Assembly: GCF_029227915.1 (NCBI RefSeq)
Contig: NC_079877.1
Location: 4,590,001 to 4,654,000, forward strand
Source: Hydractinia symbiolongicarpus
Lineage: Eukaryota; Cnidaria; Hydrozoa; Anthoathecata; Hydractiniidae
Length of the DNA: 64,000 bases
Direction: 5' to 3'
A program made the translations under genes and the position numbers. Numbering within the stretch: the stretch's first letter is position 1; the number at the start of each line of letters is the position of its first letter. Below the pieces are notes generated by a model that saw only the letters and a list, made by a program, of their open reading frames with translations, was not told where the DNA came from and ran no database searches. Shown here piece after piece: positions 49,088 to 62,079 of the stretch.

Positions 49088-50684
49088 ATACAAAGAAAGT
49101 ACCCAGGGAGTAAACTCATTTCCCGAACGATTTTTTAAATTACTTTTTCACCGCTAAAACGCATGAGACTGGTAGTTTTTAAAAATGTTTTCATTTTTGA
49201 TGAGACGCTGAATAAAAGAAGTTTAATCGCCGGAAAACGAAAACCCGCGATTTCCCGTAAATCCCGGGCTTGACCCGTATAGTCAAAAGTATACAAAGAA
49301 AGTACCCAGGGAGGAAACTCATTTCCCAAACGATTTTTTAAATTACTTTTTCACCGCTAAAACGCATGAGACTTGTAGTTTTCAAAAATGTTTTCATTTT
49401 TGATGAGACGCTGAATAAAAGCACTTTAATCGACGGCAAACGAAAACCTGCGATTTCCCTAAATCCCGAACTCGGCCCGTATAGTCAAAAGTATACAAAT
49501 AAAGTACCCAGGGAGTAAACTCATTTCCAGAACGATTTTTTAAATTATTTTTTCACCACTAAAACGCATAAGACTTGTAGTTTTTAAAAATGTTTTCATT
49601 TTTGATGAGACGCTGAATAAAAGAAGTTTAATCGCCGGCAAACGAAAACCCGCGATTTCCCGTAAATCCCGGGCTTGACCCGTATAGTCGAATGTATACA
49701 AAGAAAGTACCCTGTGAGTAAACTCATTTCAAGAACAATTTTTTAAATTATTTTTTCACCACTAAAACGCATGAGACTTGTAGTTTTTAAAAATGTTTTC
49801 ATTTTTGATGAGACGCTGAATAAAAGAAGTTTAATCGCCGGCAAACGAAAACCCGCGATTTCCCGTAAATCCCGGCTTGGCCCGTATAGTCAAAAGTATA
49901 CAAAGAAAGTACCCAGGGAGTAAACTCATTTCCCGAACGATTTTTTAAATTACTTTTTCACCGCTAAAACGCATGAGACTGGTAGTTTTTAAAAATGTTT
50001 TCATTTTTGATGAGACGCTGAATAAAAGAAGTTTAATCGCCGGAAAAAGAAAACCCGCGATTTCCCGTAAATCCCGGGCTTGACCCGTATAGTCAAAAGT
50101 ATACAAAGAAAGTACCCAGGGAGGAAACTCATTTCCCAAACGATTTTTTAAATTACTTTTTCACCGCTAAAACGCATGAGACTTGTAGTTTTCAAAAATG
50201 TTTTCATTTTTGATGAGACGCTGAATAAAAGCACTTTAATCGACGGTAAACGAAAACCTGCGATTTCCCTAAATCCCGGACTCGGCCCGTATAGTCAAAG
50301 GTATACAAATAAAGTACCCAGGGAGTAAACTCATTTCCAGAACGATTTTTTAAATTATTTTTTCACCACTAAAACGCATAAGACTTGTAGTTTTTAAAAA
50401 TGTTTTCATTTTTGATGAGACGCTGAATAAAAGAAGTTTAATCGCCGGCAAACGAAAACCCGCGATTTCCCGTAAATCCCGGGCTTGACCCGTATAGTCG
50501 AATGTATACAAAGAAAGTACCCTGTGAGTAAACTCATTTCAAGAACAATTTTTTAAATTATTTTTTCACCACTAAAACGCATGAGACTTGTAGTTTTTAA
50601 AAATGTTTTCATTTTTGATGAGACGCTGAATAAAAGAAGTTTAATCGCCGGCATACGAAAACCCGCGATTTCCCGTAAATCCCG
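49088..50684 (+). repeat. 810-bp 4-monomer tandem duplication
   Basis: About 49088-49874 matches 49898-50684 at offset 810. Shared features are CACCGCTAAAACG with ACTGGTAG, CGCCGGAAAA, GGGAGGAAACTC, CGACGG and TACAAATAAAG. Differences are few (CGGAAAACG versus CGGAAAAAG, CGGCAAACG versus CGGTAAACG, CCCGAACTCGG versus CCCGGACTCGG). The next monomer, 50684-50886, repeats the one before it at 203 bp, a single-monomer duplication. Confidence 0.8.
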
Positions 50685-50949
50685 GGCTTGACCCGTATAG
50701 TCGAATGTATACAAAGAAAGTACCCTGTGAGTAAACTCATTTCAAGAACAATTTTTTAAATTATTTTTTCACCACTAAAACGCATGAGACTTGTAGTTTT
50801 TAAAAATGTTTTCATTTTTGATGAGACGCTGAATAAAAGAAGTTTAATCGCCGGCAAACGAAAACCCGCGATTTCCCGTAAATCCCGGCTTGGCCCGTAT
50901 AGTCAAAAGTATACAAAGAAAGTACCCAGGGAGTAAACTCATTTCCGGA

Positions 50950-53900
50950 AAGATTTTTTAAATTAATTTTTCACCACTAAAACGCATGAGACTTGTAGTT
51001 TTCAAAAATGTTTTCATTTTTGATGAGACGCTGAATAAAAGAAGTTTAATCGCCGGCAAACGAAAACCCGCGATTTCCCGTAAATCCCGGGCTTGACCCG
51101 TATAGTCAAAAGTATACAAAGAAAGTACCCAGGGAGGAAACTCATTTCCCAAACGATTTTTTAAATTACTTTTTCACCACTAAAACGCATGAGACTTGTA
51201 GTTTTTAAAAATGTTTTCATTTTTGATGAGACGCTGAATAAAAGAAGTTTAATCGCCGGCAAACGAAAACCTGCGATTTCCCGTAAATCCTGGACTCGGC
51301 CGGTATAGTCAAAAGTATACAAAGAAAGTACCCAAGGAGTAAACTCATTTCCCAAACGATTTTTTAATTTATTATTTCACCACTAAAACGCATGAGACTT
51401 GTAGTTTTCAAGAATGTTTTCATTTTTGATGAGACGCTGAATAAAAGAAGTTGAATCGCCGGCAAACGAAAACCTGCGATTTCCCGTAAATCCGGGGTTT
51501 GGCCCGTATAGTCGAATGTATACAAAGAAAGTACCCAGGGAGTAAACTCATTTCCCGAACGATTTTTTAAATTACTTTTTCACCGCTAAAACGCATGAGA
51601 CTGGTAGTTTTTAAAAATGTTTTCATTTTTGATGAGACGCTGAATAAAAGAAGTTTAATCGCCGGCAAACGAAAACCTGCGATTTCCCGTAAATCCTGGA
51701 CTCGGCCCGTATAGTCAAAAGTATACAAAGAAAGTACCCAGTGAGTAAACTCATTTCCGGAACGATTTTTTAAATTAATTTTTCACCACTAAAACGCATG
51801 AGACTTGTAGTTTTCAAAAATGTTTTCATTTTTGATGAGACGCTGAATAAAAGAAGTTTAATCGCCGGCAAACGAAAACCTGCGATTTCCCGTAAATCCG
51901 GGGTTTGGCCCGTATAGTCGAATGTATACAAAGAAAGTACCCAGGGAGTAAACTCATTTCCCGAACGATTTTTTAAATTACTTTTTCACCGCTAAAACGC
52001 ATGAGACTGGTAGTTTTTAAAAATGTTTTCATTTTTGATGAGACGCTGAATAAAAGCACTTTAATCGCCGGCAAACGAAAACCCGCGATTTCCCTAAATC
52101 CCGGACTCGGCCCGTATAGTCAAAAGTATACAAATAAAGTACCCAGGGAGTAAACTTATTTCCAGAACGATTTTTTAAATTATTTTTTCACCACTAAAAC
52201 GCATAAGACTTGTAGTTTTTAAAAATGTTTTCATTTTTGATGAGACGCTGAATAAAAGAAGTTTAATCGCCGGCAAACGAAAACCCGCGATTTCCCGTAA
52301 ATCCCGGGCTTGACCCGTATAGTCGAATGTATACAAAGAAAGTACCCTGTGAGTAAACTCATTTCAAGAACAATTTTTTAAATTATTTTTTCACCACTAA
52401 AACGCATGAGACTTGTAGTTTTTAAAAATGTTTTCATTTTTGATGAGACGCTGAATAAAAGAAGTTTAATCGCCGGCAAACGAAAACCCGCGATTTCCCG
52501 TAAATCCCGGCTTGGCCCGTATAGTCAAAAGTAAACAAAGAAAGTACCCAGGGAGTAAACTCATTTCCGGAACGATTTTTTAAATTAATTTTTCACCACT
52601 AAAACGCATGAGACTTGTAGTTTTCAAAAATGTTTTCATTTTTGATGAGACGCTGAATAAAAGAAGTTTAATCGCCGGCAAACGAAAACCCGCGATTTCC
52701 CGTAAATCCCGGGCTTGACCCGTATAGTCAAAAGTATACAAAGAAAGTACCCAGGGAGGAAACTCATTTCCCAAACGATTTTTTAAATTACTTTTTCACC
52801 ACTAAAACGCATGAGACTTGTAGTTTTTAAAAATGTTTTCATTTTTGATGAGACGCTGAATAAAAGAGGTTTAATCGCCGGCAAACGAAAACCTGCGATT
52901 TCCCGTAAATCCTGGACTCGGCCGGTATAGTCAAAAGTATACAAAGAAAGTACCCAAGGAGTAAACTCATTTCCCAAACGATTTTTTAATTTATTATTTC
53001 ACCACTAAAAGGCATGAGACTTGTAGTTTTCAAGAATGTTTTCATTTTTGATGAGACGCTGAATAAAAGAAGTTGAATCGCCGGCAAACGAAAACCTGCG
53101 ATTTCCCGTAAATCCGGGGTTTGGCCCGTATAGTCGAATGTATACAAAGAAAGTACCCAGGGAGTAAACTCATTTCCCGAACGATTTTTTAAATTACTTT
53201 TTCACCGCTAAAACGCATGAGACTGGTAGTTTTTAAAAATGTTTTCATTTTTGATGAGACGCTGAATAAAAGAAGTTTAATCGCCGGCAAACGAAAACCT
53301 GCGATTTCCCGTAAATCCTGGACTCGGCCCGTATAGTCAAAAGTATACAAAGAAAGTACCCAGTGAGTAAACTCATTTCCGGAACGATTTTTTAAATTAA
53401 TTTTTCACCACTAAAACGCATGAGACTTGTAGTTTTCAAAAATGTTTTCATTTTTGATGAGACGCTGAATAAAAGAAGTTTAATCGCCGGCAAACGAAAA
53501 CCTGCGATTTCCCGTAAATCCGGGGTTTGGCCCGTATAGTCGAATGTATACAAAGAAAGTACCCAGGGAGTAAACTCATTTCCCGAACGATTTTTTAAAT
53601 TACTTTTTCACCGCTAAAACGCATGAGACTGGTAGTTTTTAAAAATGTTTTCATTTTTGATGAGACGCTGAATAAAAGAAGTTTAATCGCCGGCAAACGA
53701 AAACCCGCGATTTCCCGTAAATCCCGGGCTTGACCCGTATAGTCAAAAGTATACAAAGAAAGTACCCAGGGAGGAAACTCATTTCCCAAACGATTTTTTA
53801 AATTACTTTTTCACTGCTAAAACGCATGAGACTTGTAGTTTTCAAAAATGTTTTCATTTTTGATGAGACGCTGAATAAAAGCACTTTAATCGACGGCAAA

Positions 53901-54400
53901 CGAAAACCTGCGATTTCCCTAAATCCCGGACTCGGCCCGTATAGTCAAAAGTATACAAATAAAGTACCCAGGGAGTAAACTCATTTCCAGAACGATTTTT
54001 TAAATTACTTTTTCACCACTAAAACGCATGAGACTTGTAGTTTTTAAAAATGTTTTCATTTTTGATGAGACGCTGAATAAAAGAAGTTTAATCGCCGGCA
54101 AACGAAAACCTGCGATTTCCCGTAAATCCTGGACTCGGCCGGTATAGTCAAAAGTATACAAAGAAAGTACCCAAGGAGTAAACTCATTTCCCAAACGATT
54201 TTTTAAATTGTTTTTTCACCACTAAAACGCATGAGACTTGTAGTTTTTAAAAATGTTTTCATTTTTGATGAGACGCTGAATAAAAGAAGTTTAATCGCCG
54301 GCAAACGAAAACCTGCGATTTCCCGTAAATCCGGGGTTTGGCCCGTATAGTCGAATGTATACAAAGAAAGTACCCAGGGAGTAAACTCATTTCCCGAACG
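50950..54400 (+). repeat. 8-monomer (1622 bp) repeat in the right-hand zone
   Basis: The segment containing TCCGGAAAGATTTT or TCCGGAACGATTTT, then GGGAGGAAACTC, GGCCGGTATAG, CCCAAGGAG and TTGAATCG recurs from about 50958 to 52580 at offset 1622. TTGAATCG at 51451 and 53073 shows the same spacing. The copies diverge at scattered sites, for example GAAGTTTAATCG versus GAGGTTTAATCG near 52867. Confidence 0.75.
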
Positions 54401-55216
54401 ATTTTTTAAATTACTTTTTCACCGCTAAAACGCATGAGACTGGTAGTTTTTAAAAATGTTTTCATTTTTGATGAGACGCTGAATAAAAGAAGTTTAATCG
54501 CCGGCAAACGAAAACCCGCGATTTCCCGTAAATCCCGGGCTTGACCCGTATAGTCAAAAGTATACAAAGAAAGTACCCAGGGAGGAAACTCATTTCCCAA
54601 ACGATTTTTTAAATTACTTTTTCACCGCTAAAACGCATGAGACTTGTAGTTTTCAAAAATGTTTTCATTTTTGATGAGACGCTGAATAAAAGCACTTTAA
54701 TCGACGGCAAACGAAAACCTGCGATTTCCCTAAATCCCGGACTCGGCCCGTATAGTCAAAAGTATACAAATAAAGTACCCAGGGAGTAAACTCATTTCCA
54801 GAACGATTTTTTAAATTACTTTTTCACCACTAAAACGCATGAGACTTGTAGTTTTTAAAAATGTTTTCATTTTTGATGAGACGCTGAATAAAAGAAGTTT
54901 AATCGCCGGCAAACGAAAACCTGCGATTTCCCGTAAATCCTGGACTCGGCCGGTATAGTCAAAAGTATACAAAGAAAGTACCCAAGGAGTAAACTCATTT
55001 CCCAAACGATTTTTTAAATTGTTTTTTCACCACTAAAACGCATGAGACTTGTAGTTTTTAAAAATGTTTTCATTTTTGATGAGACGCTGAATAAAAGAAG
55101 TTTAATCGCCAGCAAACGAAAACCCGCGATTTCCTGTAAATCCCGGCTTGGCCCGTATAGTCAAAAGTATACAAAGAAAGTACCCAGGGAGTAAACTCAT
55201 TTCAAGAACAATTTTT
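53595..55216 (+). repeat. 811-bp 4-monomer tandem duplication
   Basis: The monomers at 53595 and 54000 recur at 54406 and 54811, and AAATTGTTTTTTC recurs from 54205 to 55016, all at offset 811. The unit holds the CACCGCT/ACTGGTAG, GGGAGGAAACTC, CGACGG/AAATAAAG and CCCAAGGAG monomers in fixed order, so it is a local higher-order repeat. The copy ends where GGCAAACG changes to AGCAAACG near 55110. Confidence 0.75.
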
Positions 55217-55699
55217 TAAATTATTTTTTCACCACTAAAACGCATGAGACTTGTAGTTTTTAAAAATGTTTTCATTTTTGATGAGACGCTGAATAAAAGA
55301 AGTTTAATCGCCGGCAAACGAAAACCCGCGATTTCCCGTAAATCCCGGCTTGGCCCGTATAGTCAAAAGTATACAAAGAAAGTACCCAGGGAGTAAACTC
55401 ATTTCCGGAAAGATTTTTTAAATTAATTTTTCACCACTAAAACGCATGAGACTTGTAGTTTTCAAAAATGTTTTCATTTTTGATGAGACGCTGAATAAAA
55501 GAAGTTTAATCGCCGGCAAACGAAAACCCGCGATTTCCCGTAAATCCCTGGCTTGACCCGTATAGTCAAAAGTATACAAAGAAAGTACCCAGGGAGGAAA
55601 CTCATTTCCCAAACGATTTTTTAAATTACTTTTTCACCACTAAAACGCATGAGACTTGTAGTTTTTAAAAATGTTTTCATTTTTGATGAGACGCTGAAT

Positions 55700-57650
55700 A
55701 AAAGAAGTTTAATCGCCGGCAAACGAAAACCTGCGATTTCCCGTAAATCCTGGACTCGGCCGGTATAGTCAAAAGTATACAAAGAAAGTACCCAAGGAGT
55801 AAACTCATTTCCCAAACGATTTTTTAATTTATTATTTCACCACTAAAACGCATGAGACTTGTAGTTTTCAAGAATGTTTTCATTTTTGATGCGACGCTGA
55901 ATAAAAGAAGTTGAATCGCCGGCAAACGAAAACCTGCAATTTCCCGTAAATCCGGGGTTTGGCCCGTATAGTCGAATGTATACAAAGAAAGTACCCAGGG
56001 AGTAAACTCATTTCCCGAACGATTTTTTAAATTACTTTTTCACCGCTAAAACGCATGAGACTGGTAGTTTTTAAAAATGTTTTCATTTTTGATGAGACGC
56101 TGAATAAAAGAAGTTTAATCGCCGGCAAACGAAAACCTGCGATTTCCCGTAAATCCTGGACTCGGCCCGTATAGTCAAAAGTATACAAAGAAAGTACCCA
56201 GTGAGTAAACTCATTTCCGGAACGATTTTTTAAATTAATTTTTCACCACTAAAACGCATGAGACTTGTAGTTTTCAAAAATGTTTTCATTTTTGATGAGA
56301 CGCTGAATAAAAGAAGTTTAATCGCCGGCAAACGAAAACCTGCGATTTCCCGTAAATCCGGGGTTTGGCCCGTATAGTCGAATGTATACAAAGAAAGTAC
56401 CCAGGGAGTAAACTCATTTCCCGAACGATTTTTTAAATTACTTTTTCACCGCTAAAACGCATGAGACTGGTAGTTTTTAAAAATGTTTTCATTTTTGATG
56501 AGACGCTGAATAAAAGCACTTTAATCGCCGGCAAACGAAAACCCGCGATTTCCCTAAATCCCGAACTCGGCCCGTATAGGCAAAAGTATACAAATAAAGT
56601 ACCCAGGGAGTAAACTCATTTCCAGAACGATTTTTTAAATTATTTTTTCACCACTAAAACGCATGAGACTTGTAGTTTTTAAAAATGTTTTCATTTTTGA
56701 TGAGACGCTGAATAAAAGAAGTTTAATCGCCGGCAAACGAAAACCTGCGATTTCCCGTAAATCCTGGACTCGGCCGGTATAGTCAAAAGTATACAAAGAA
56801 AGTACCCAAGGAGTAAACTCATTTCCCAAACGATTTTTTAATTTATTATTTCACCACTAAAACGCATGAGACTTGTAGTTTTCAAGAATGTTTTCATTTT
56901 TGATGAGACGCTGAATAAAAGAAGTTGAATCGCCGGCAAACGAAAACCTGCAATTTCCCGTAAATCCGGGGTTTGGCCCGTATAGTCGAATGTATACAAA
57001 GAAAGTACCCAGGGAGTAAACTCATTTCCCGAACGATTTTTTAAATTACTTTTTCACCGCTAAAACGCATGAGACTGGTAGTTTTTAAAAATGTTTTCAT
57101 TTTTGATGAGACGCTGAATAAAAGAAGTTTAATCGCCGGCAAACGAAAACCTGCGATTTCCCGTAAATCCTGGACTCGGCCCGTATAGTCAAAAGTATAC
57201 AAAGAAAGTACCCAGTGAGTAAACTCATTTCCGGAACGATTTTTTAAATTAATTTTTCACCACTAAAACGCATGAGACTTGTAGTTTTCAAAAATGTTTT
57301 CATTTTTGATGAGACGCTGAATAAAAGAAGTTTAATCGCCGGCAAACGAAAACCTGCGATTTCCCGTAAATCCGGGGTTTGGCCCGTATAGTCGAATGTA
57401 TACAAAGAAAGTACCCAGGGAGTAAACTCATTTCCCGAACGATTTTTTAAATTACTTTTTCACCGCTAAAACGCATGAGACTGGTAGTTTTTAAAAATGT
57501 TTTCATTTTTGATGAGACGCTGAATAAAAGCACTTTAATCGCCGGCAAACGAAAACCCGCGATTTCCCTAAATCCCGGACTCGGCCCGTATAGGCAAAAG
57601 TATACAAATAAAGTACCCAGGGAGTAAACTCATTTCCAGAACGATTTTTT
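55700..57650 (+). repeat. 1014-bp 5-monomer tandem duplication
   Basis: CCTGCAATTTCCCG with TCCGGGGTTTGG occurs at 55936 and 56950, and the TATAGGCAAAAG variant at about 56578 and 57593. Both give offset 1014-1015. These private variants are otherwise rare here, so this is a recent 5-mer event. Confidence 0.75.
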
Positions 57651-58256
57651 AAATTATTTTTTCACCACTAAAACGCATAAGACTTGTAGTTTTTAAAAAT
57701 GTTTTCATTTTTGATGAGACGCTGAATAAAAGAAGTTTAATCGCCGGCAAACGAAAACCCGCGATTTCCCGTAAATCCCGGGCTTGACCCGTATAGTCGA
57801 ATGTATACAAAGAAAGTACCCTGTGAGTAAACTCATTTCAAGAACAATTTTTTAAATTATTTTTTCACCACTAAAACGCATGAGACTTGTAGTTTTTAAA
57901 AATGTTTTCATTTTTGATGAGACGCTGAATAAAAGAAGTTTAATCGCCGGCAAACGAAAACCCGCGATTTCCCGTAAATCCCGGCTTGGCCCGTATAGTC
58001 AAAAGTATACAAAGAAAGTACCCAGGGAGTAAACTCATTTCCGGAACGATTTTTTAAATTAATTTTTCACCACTAAAACGCATGAGACTTGTAGTTTTCA
58101 AAAATGTTTTCATTTTTGATGAGACGCTGAATAAAAGAAGTTTAATCGCCGGCAAACGAAAACCCGCGATTTCCCGTAAATCCCGGGCTTGACCCGTATA
58201 GTCAAAAGTATACAAAGAAAGTACCCAGGGAGGAAACTCATTTCCCAAACGATTTT

Positions 58257-61200
58257 TTAAATTACTTTTTCACCACTAAAACGCATGAGACTTGTAGTTT
58301 TTAAAAATGTTTTCATTTTTGATGAGACGCTGAATAAAAGAAGTTTAATCGCCGGCAAACGAAAACCTGCGATTTCCCGTAAATCCTGGACTCGGCCGGT
58401 ATAGTCAAAAGTATACAAAGAAAGTACCCAAGGAGTAAACTCATTTCCCAAACGATTTTTTAATTTATTATTTCACCACTAAAACGCATGAGACTTGTAG
58501 TTTTCAAGAATGTTTTCATTTTTGATGAGACGCTGAATAAAAGAAGTTGAATCGCCGGCAAACGAAAACCTGCGATTTCCCGTAAATCCGGGGTTTGGCC
58601 CGTATAGTCGAATGTATACAAAGAAAGTACCCAGGGAGTAAACTCATTTCCCGAACGATTTTTTAAATTACTTTTTCACCGCTAAAACGCATGAGACTGG
58701 TAGTTTTTAAAAATGTTTTCATTTTTGATGAGACGCTGAATAAAAGAAGTTTAATCGCCGGCAAACGAAAACCTGCGATTTCCCGTAAATCCTGGACTCG
58801 GCCCGTATAGTCAAAAGTATACAAAGAAAGTACCCAGTGAGTAAACTCATTTCCGGAACGATTTTTTAAATTAATTTTTCACCACTAAAACGCATGAGAC
58901 TTGTAGTTTTCAAAAATGTTTTCATTTTTGATGAGACGCTGAATAAAAGAAGTTTAATCGCCGGCAAACGAAAACCTGCGATTTCCCGTAAATCCGGGGT
59001 TTGGCCCGTATAGTCGAATGTATACAAAGAAAGTACCCAGGGAGTAAACTCATTTCCCGAACGATTTTTTAAATTACTTTTTCACCGCTAAAACGCATGA
59101 GACTGGTAGTTTTTAAAAATGTTTTCATTTTTGATGAGACGCTGAATAAAAGAAGTTTAATCGCCGGCAAACGAAAACCCGCGATTTCCCGTAAATCCCG
59201 GGCTTGACCCGTATAGTCAAAAGTATACAAAGAAAGTACCCAGGGAGGAAACTCATTTCCCAAACGTTTTTTTAAATTACTTTTTCACCGCTAAAACGCA
59301 TGAGACTTGTAGTTTTCAAAAATGTTTTCATTTTTGATGAGACGCTGAATAAAAGCACTTTAATCGACGGCAAACGAAAACCTGCGATTTCCCTAAATCC
59401 CGGACTCGGCCCGTATAGTCAAAAGTATACAAATAAAGTACCCAGGGAGTAAACTCATTTCCAGAACGATTTTTTAAATTACTTTTTCACCACTAAAACG
59501 CATGAGACTTGTAGTTTTTAAAAATGTTTTCATTTTTGATGAGACGCTGAATAAAAGAGGTTTAATCGCCGGCAAACGAAAACCTGCGATTTCCCGTAAA
59601 TCCTGGACTCGGCCGGTATAGTCAAAAGTATACAAAGAAAGTACCCAAGGAGTAAACTCATTTCCCAAACGATTTTTTAATTTATTATTTCACCGCTAAA
59701 ACGCATGAGACTTGTAGTTTTCAAGAATGTTTTCATTTTTGATGAGACGCTGAATAAAAGAAGTTGAATCGCCGGCAAACGAAAACCTGCGATTTCCCGT
59801 AAATCCGGGGTTTGGCCCGTATAGTCGAATGTATACAAAGAAAGTACCCAGGGAGTAAACTCATTTCCCGAACGATTTTTTAAATTACTTTTTCACCGCT
59901 AAAACGCATGAGACTGGTAGTTTTTAAAAATGTTTTCATTTTTGATGAGACGCTGAATAAAAGAAGTTTAATCGCCGGCAAACGAAAACCTGCGATTTCC
60001 CGTAAATCTTGGACTCGGCCCGTATAGTCAAAAGTATACAAAGAAAGTACCCAGTGAGTAAACTCATTTCCCGAACGATTTTTTAAATTACTTTTTCACC
60101 GCTAAAACGCATGAGACTTGTAGTTTTCAAAAATGTTTTCATTTTTGATGAGACGCTGAATAAAAGAAGTTTAATCGCCGGCAAACGAAAACCCGCGATT
60201 TCCCGTAAATCCCGGGCTTGACCCGTATAGTCAAAAGTATACAAAGAAAGTACCCAGGGAGGAAACTCATTTCCCAAACGATTTTTTAAATTACTTTTTC
60301 ACCACTAAAACGCATGAGACTTGTAGTTTTTAAAAATGTTTTCATTTTTGATGAGACGCTGAATAAAAGAAGTTTAATCGCCGGCAAACGAAAACCTGCG
60401 ATTTCCCGTAAATCCTGGACTCGGCCGGTATAGTCAAAAGTATACAAAGAAAGTACCCAAGGAGTAAACTCATTTCCCAAACGATTTTTTAATTTATTAT
60501 TTCAACACTAAAACGCATGAGACTTGTATTTTTCAAGAATGTTTTCATTTTTGATGAGACGCTGAATAAAAGAAGTTGAATCGCCGGCAAACGAAAACCT
60601 GCGATTTCCCGTAAATCCGGGGTTTGGCCCGTATAGTCGAATGTATACAAAGAAAGTACCCAGGGAGTAAACTCATTTCCCGAACGATTTTTTAAATTAC
60701 TTTTTCACTGCTAAAACGCATGAGACTGGTAGTTTTTAAAAATGTTTTCATTTTTGATGAGACGCTGAATAAAAGAAGTTTAATCGCCGGCAAACGAAAA
60801 CCTGCGATTTCCCGTAAATCCTGGACTCGGCCCGTATAGTCAAAAGTATACAAAGAAAGTACCCAGTGAGTAAACTCATTTCCGGAACGATTTTTTAAAT
60901 TAATTTTTCACCACTAAAACGCATGAGACTTGTAGTTTTCAAAAATGTTTTCATTTTTGATGAGACGCTGAATAAAAGAAGTTTAATCGCCGGCAAACGA
61001 AAACCTGCGATTTCCCGTAAATCCGGGGTTTGGCCCGTATAGTCGAATGTATACAAAGAAAGTACCCAGGGAGTAAACTCATTTCCCGAACGATTTTTTA
61101 AATTACTTTTTCACCGCTAAAACGCATGAGACTGGCAGTTTTTAAAAATGTTTTCATTTTTGATGAGACGCTGAATAAAAGAAGTTTAATCGCCGGCAAA

Positions 61201-61700
61201 CGAAAACCCGCGATTTCCCGTAAATCCCGGGCTTGACCCGTATAGTCAAAAGTATACAAAGAAAGTACCCAGGGAGGAAACTCATTTCCCAAACGATTTT
61301 TTAAATTACTTTTTCACCGCTAAAACGCATGAGACTTGTAGTTTTCAAAAATGTTTTCATTTTTGATGAGACGCTGAATAAAAGCACTTTAATCGACGGC
61401 AAACGAAAACCTGCGATTTCCCTAAATCCCGGACTCGGCCCGTATAGTCAAAAGTATACAAATAAAGTACCCAGGGAGTAAACTCATTTCCAGAACGATT
61501 TTTTAAATTACTTTTTCACCACTAAAACGCATAAGACTTGTAGTTTTTAAAAATGTTTTCATTTTTGATGAGACGCTGAATAAAAGAAGTTTAATCGCCG
61601 GCAAACGAAAACCTGCGATTTCCCGTAAATCCTGGACTCGGCCGGTATAGTCAAAAGTATACAAAGAAAGTACCCAAGGAGTAAACTCATTTCCCAAACG
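58257..61700 (+). repeat. 2029-bp 10-monomer repeat
   Basis: The monomers at 58257, 59069 and 59474 recur at 60286, 61098 and 61503, all at offset 2029. Differences are scattered single bases, such as CAACACTAAAACG near 60504 and ACTGGCAG near 61135. It overlaps the right member of the 5474-bp pair, showing layered duplication. Confidence 0.75.
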
Positions 61701-62079
61701 ATTTTTTAATTTATTATTTCACCACTAAAACGCATGAGACTTGTAGTTTTCAAGAATGTTTTCATTTTTGATGAGACGCTGAATAAAAGAAGTTGAATCG
61801 CCGGCAAACGAAAACCTGCGATTTCCCGTAAATCCGGGGTTTGGCCCGTATAGTCGAATGTATACAAAGAAAGTACCCAGGGAGTAAACTCATTTCCCGA
61901 ACGATTTTTTAAATTACTTTTTCACCGCTAAAACGCATGAGACTGGTAGTTTTTAAAAATGTTTTCATTTTTGATGAGACGCTGAATAAAAGAAGTTTAA
62001 TCGCCGGCAAACGAAAACCTGCGATTTCCCGTAAATCCTGGACTCGGCCCGTATAGTCAAAAGTATACAAAGAAAGTAC

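Larger units (their letters stand above)
52580..59674 (+). repeat. 27-monomer-offset copies (52580-54200 and 58054-59674)
   Basis: The monomers at 52580, 52783, 53595 and 54000 recur at 58054, 58257, 59069 and 59474, all at offset 5474. Monomer order and markers (GGGAGGAAACTC, CCCAAGGAG, TTGAATCG, CGACGG) agree. At the right end 54200 continues AAATTGTTTTTTC while 59674 continues AATTTATTATTTC. Confidence 0.75.
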
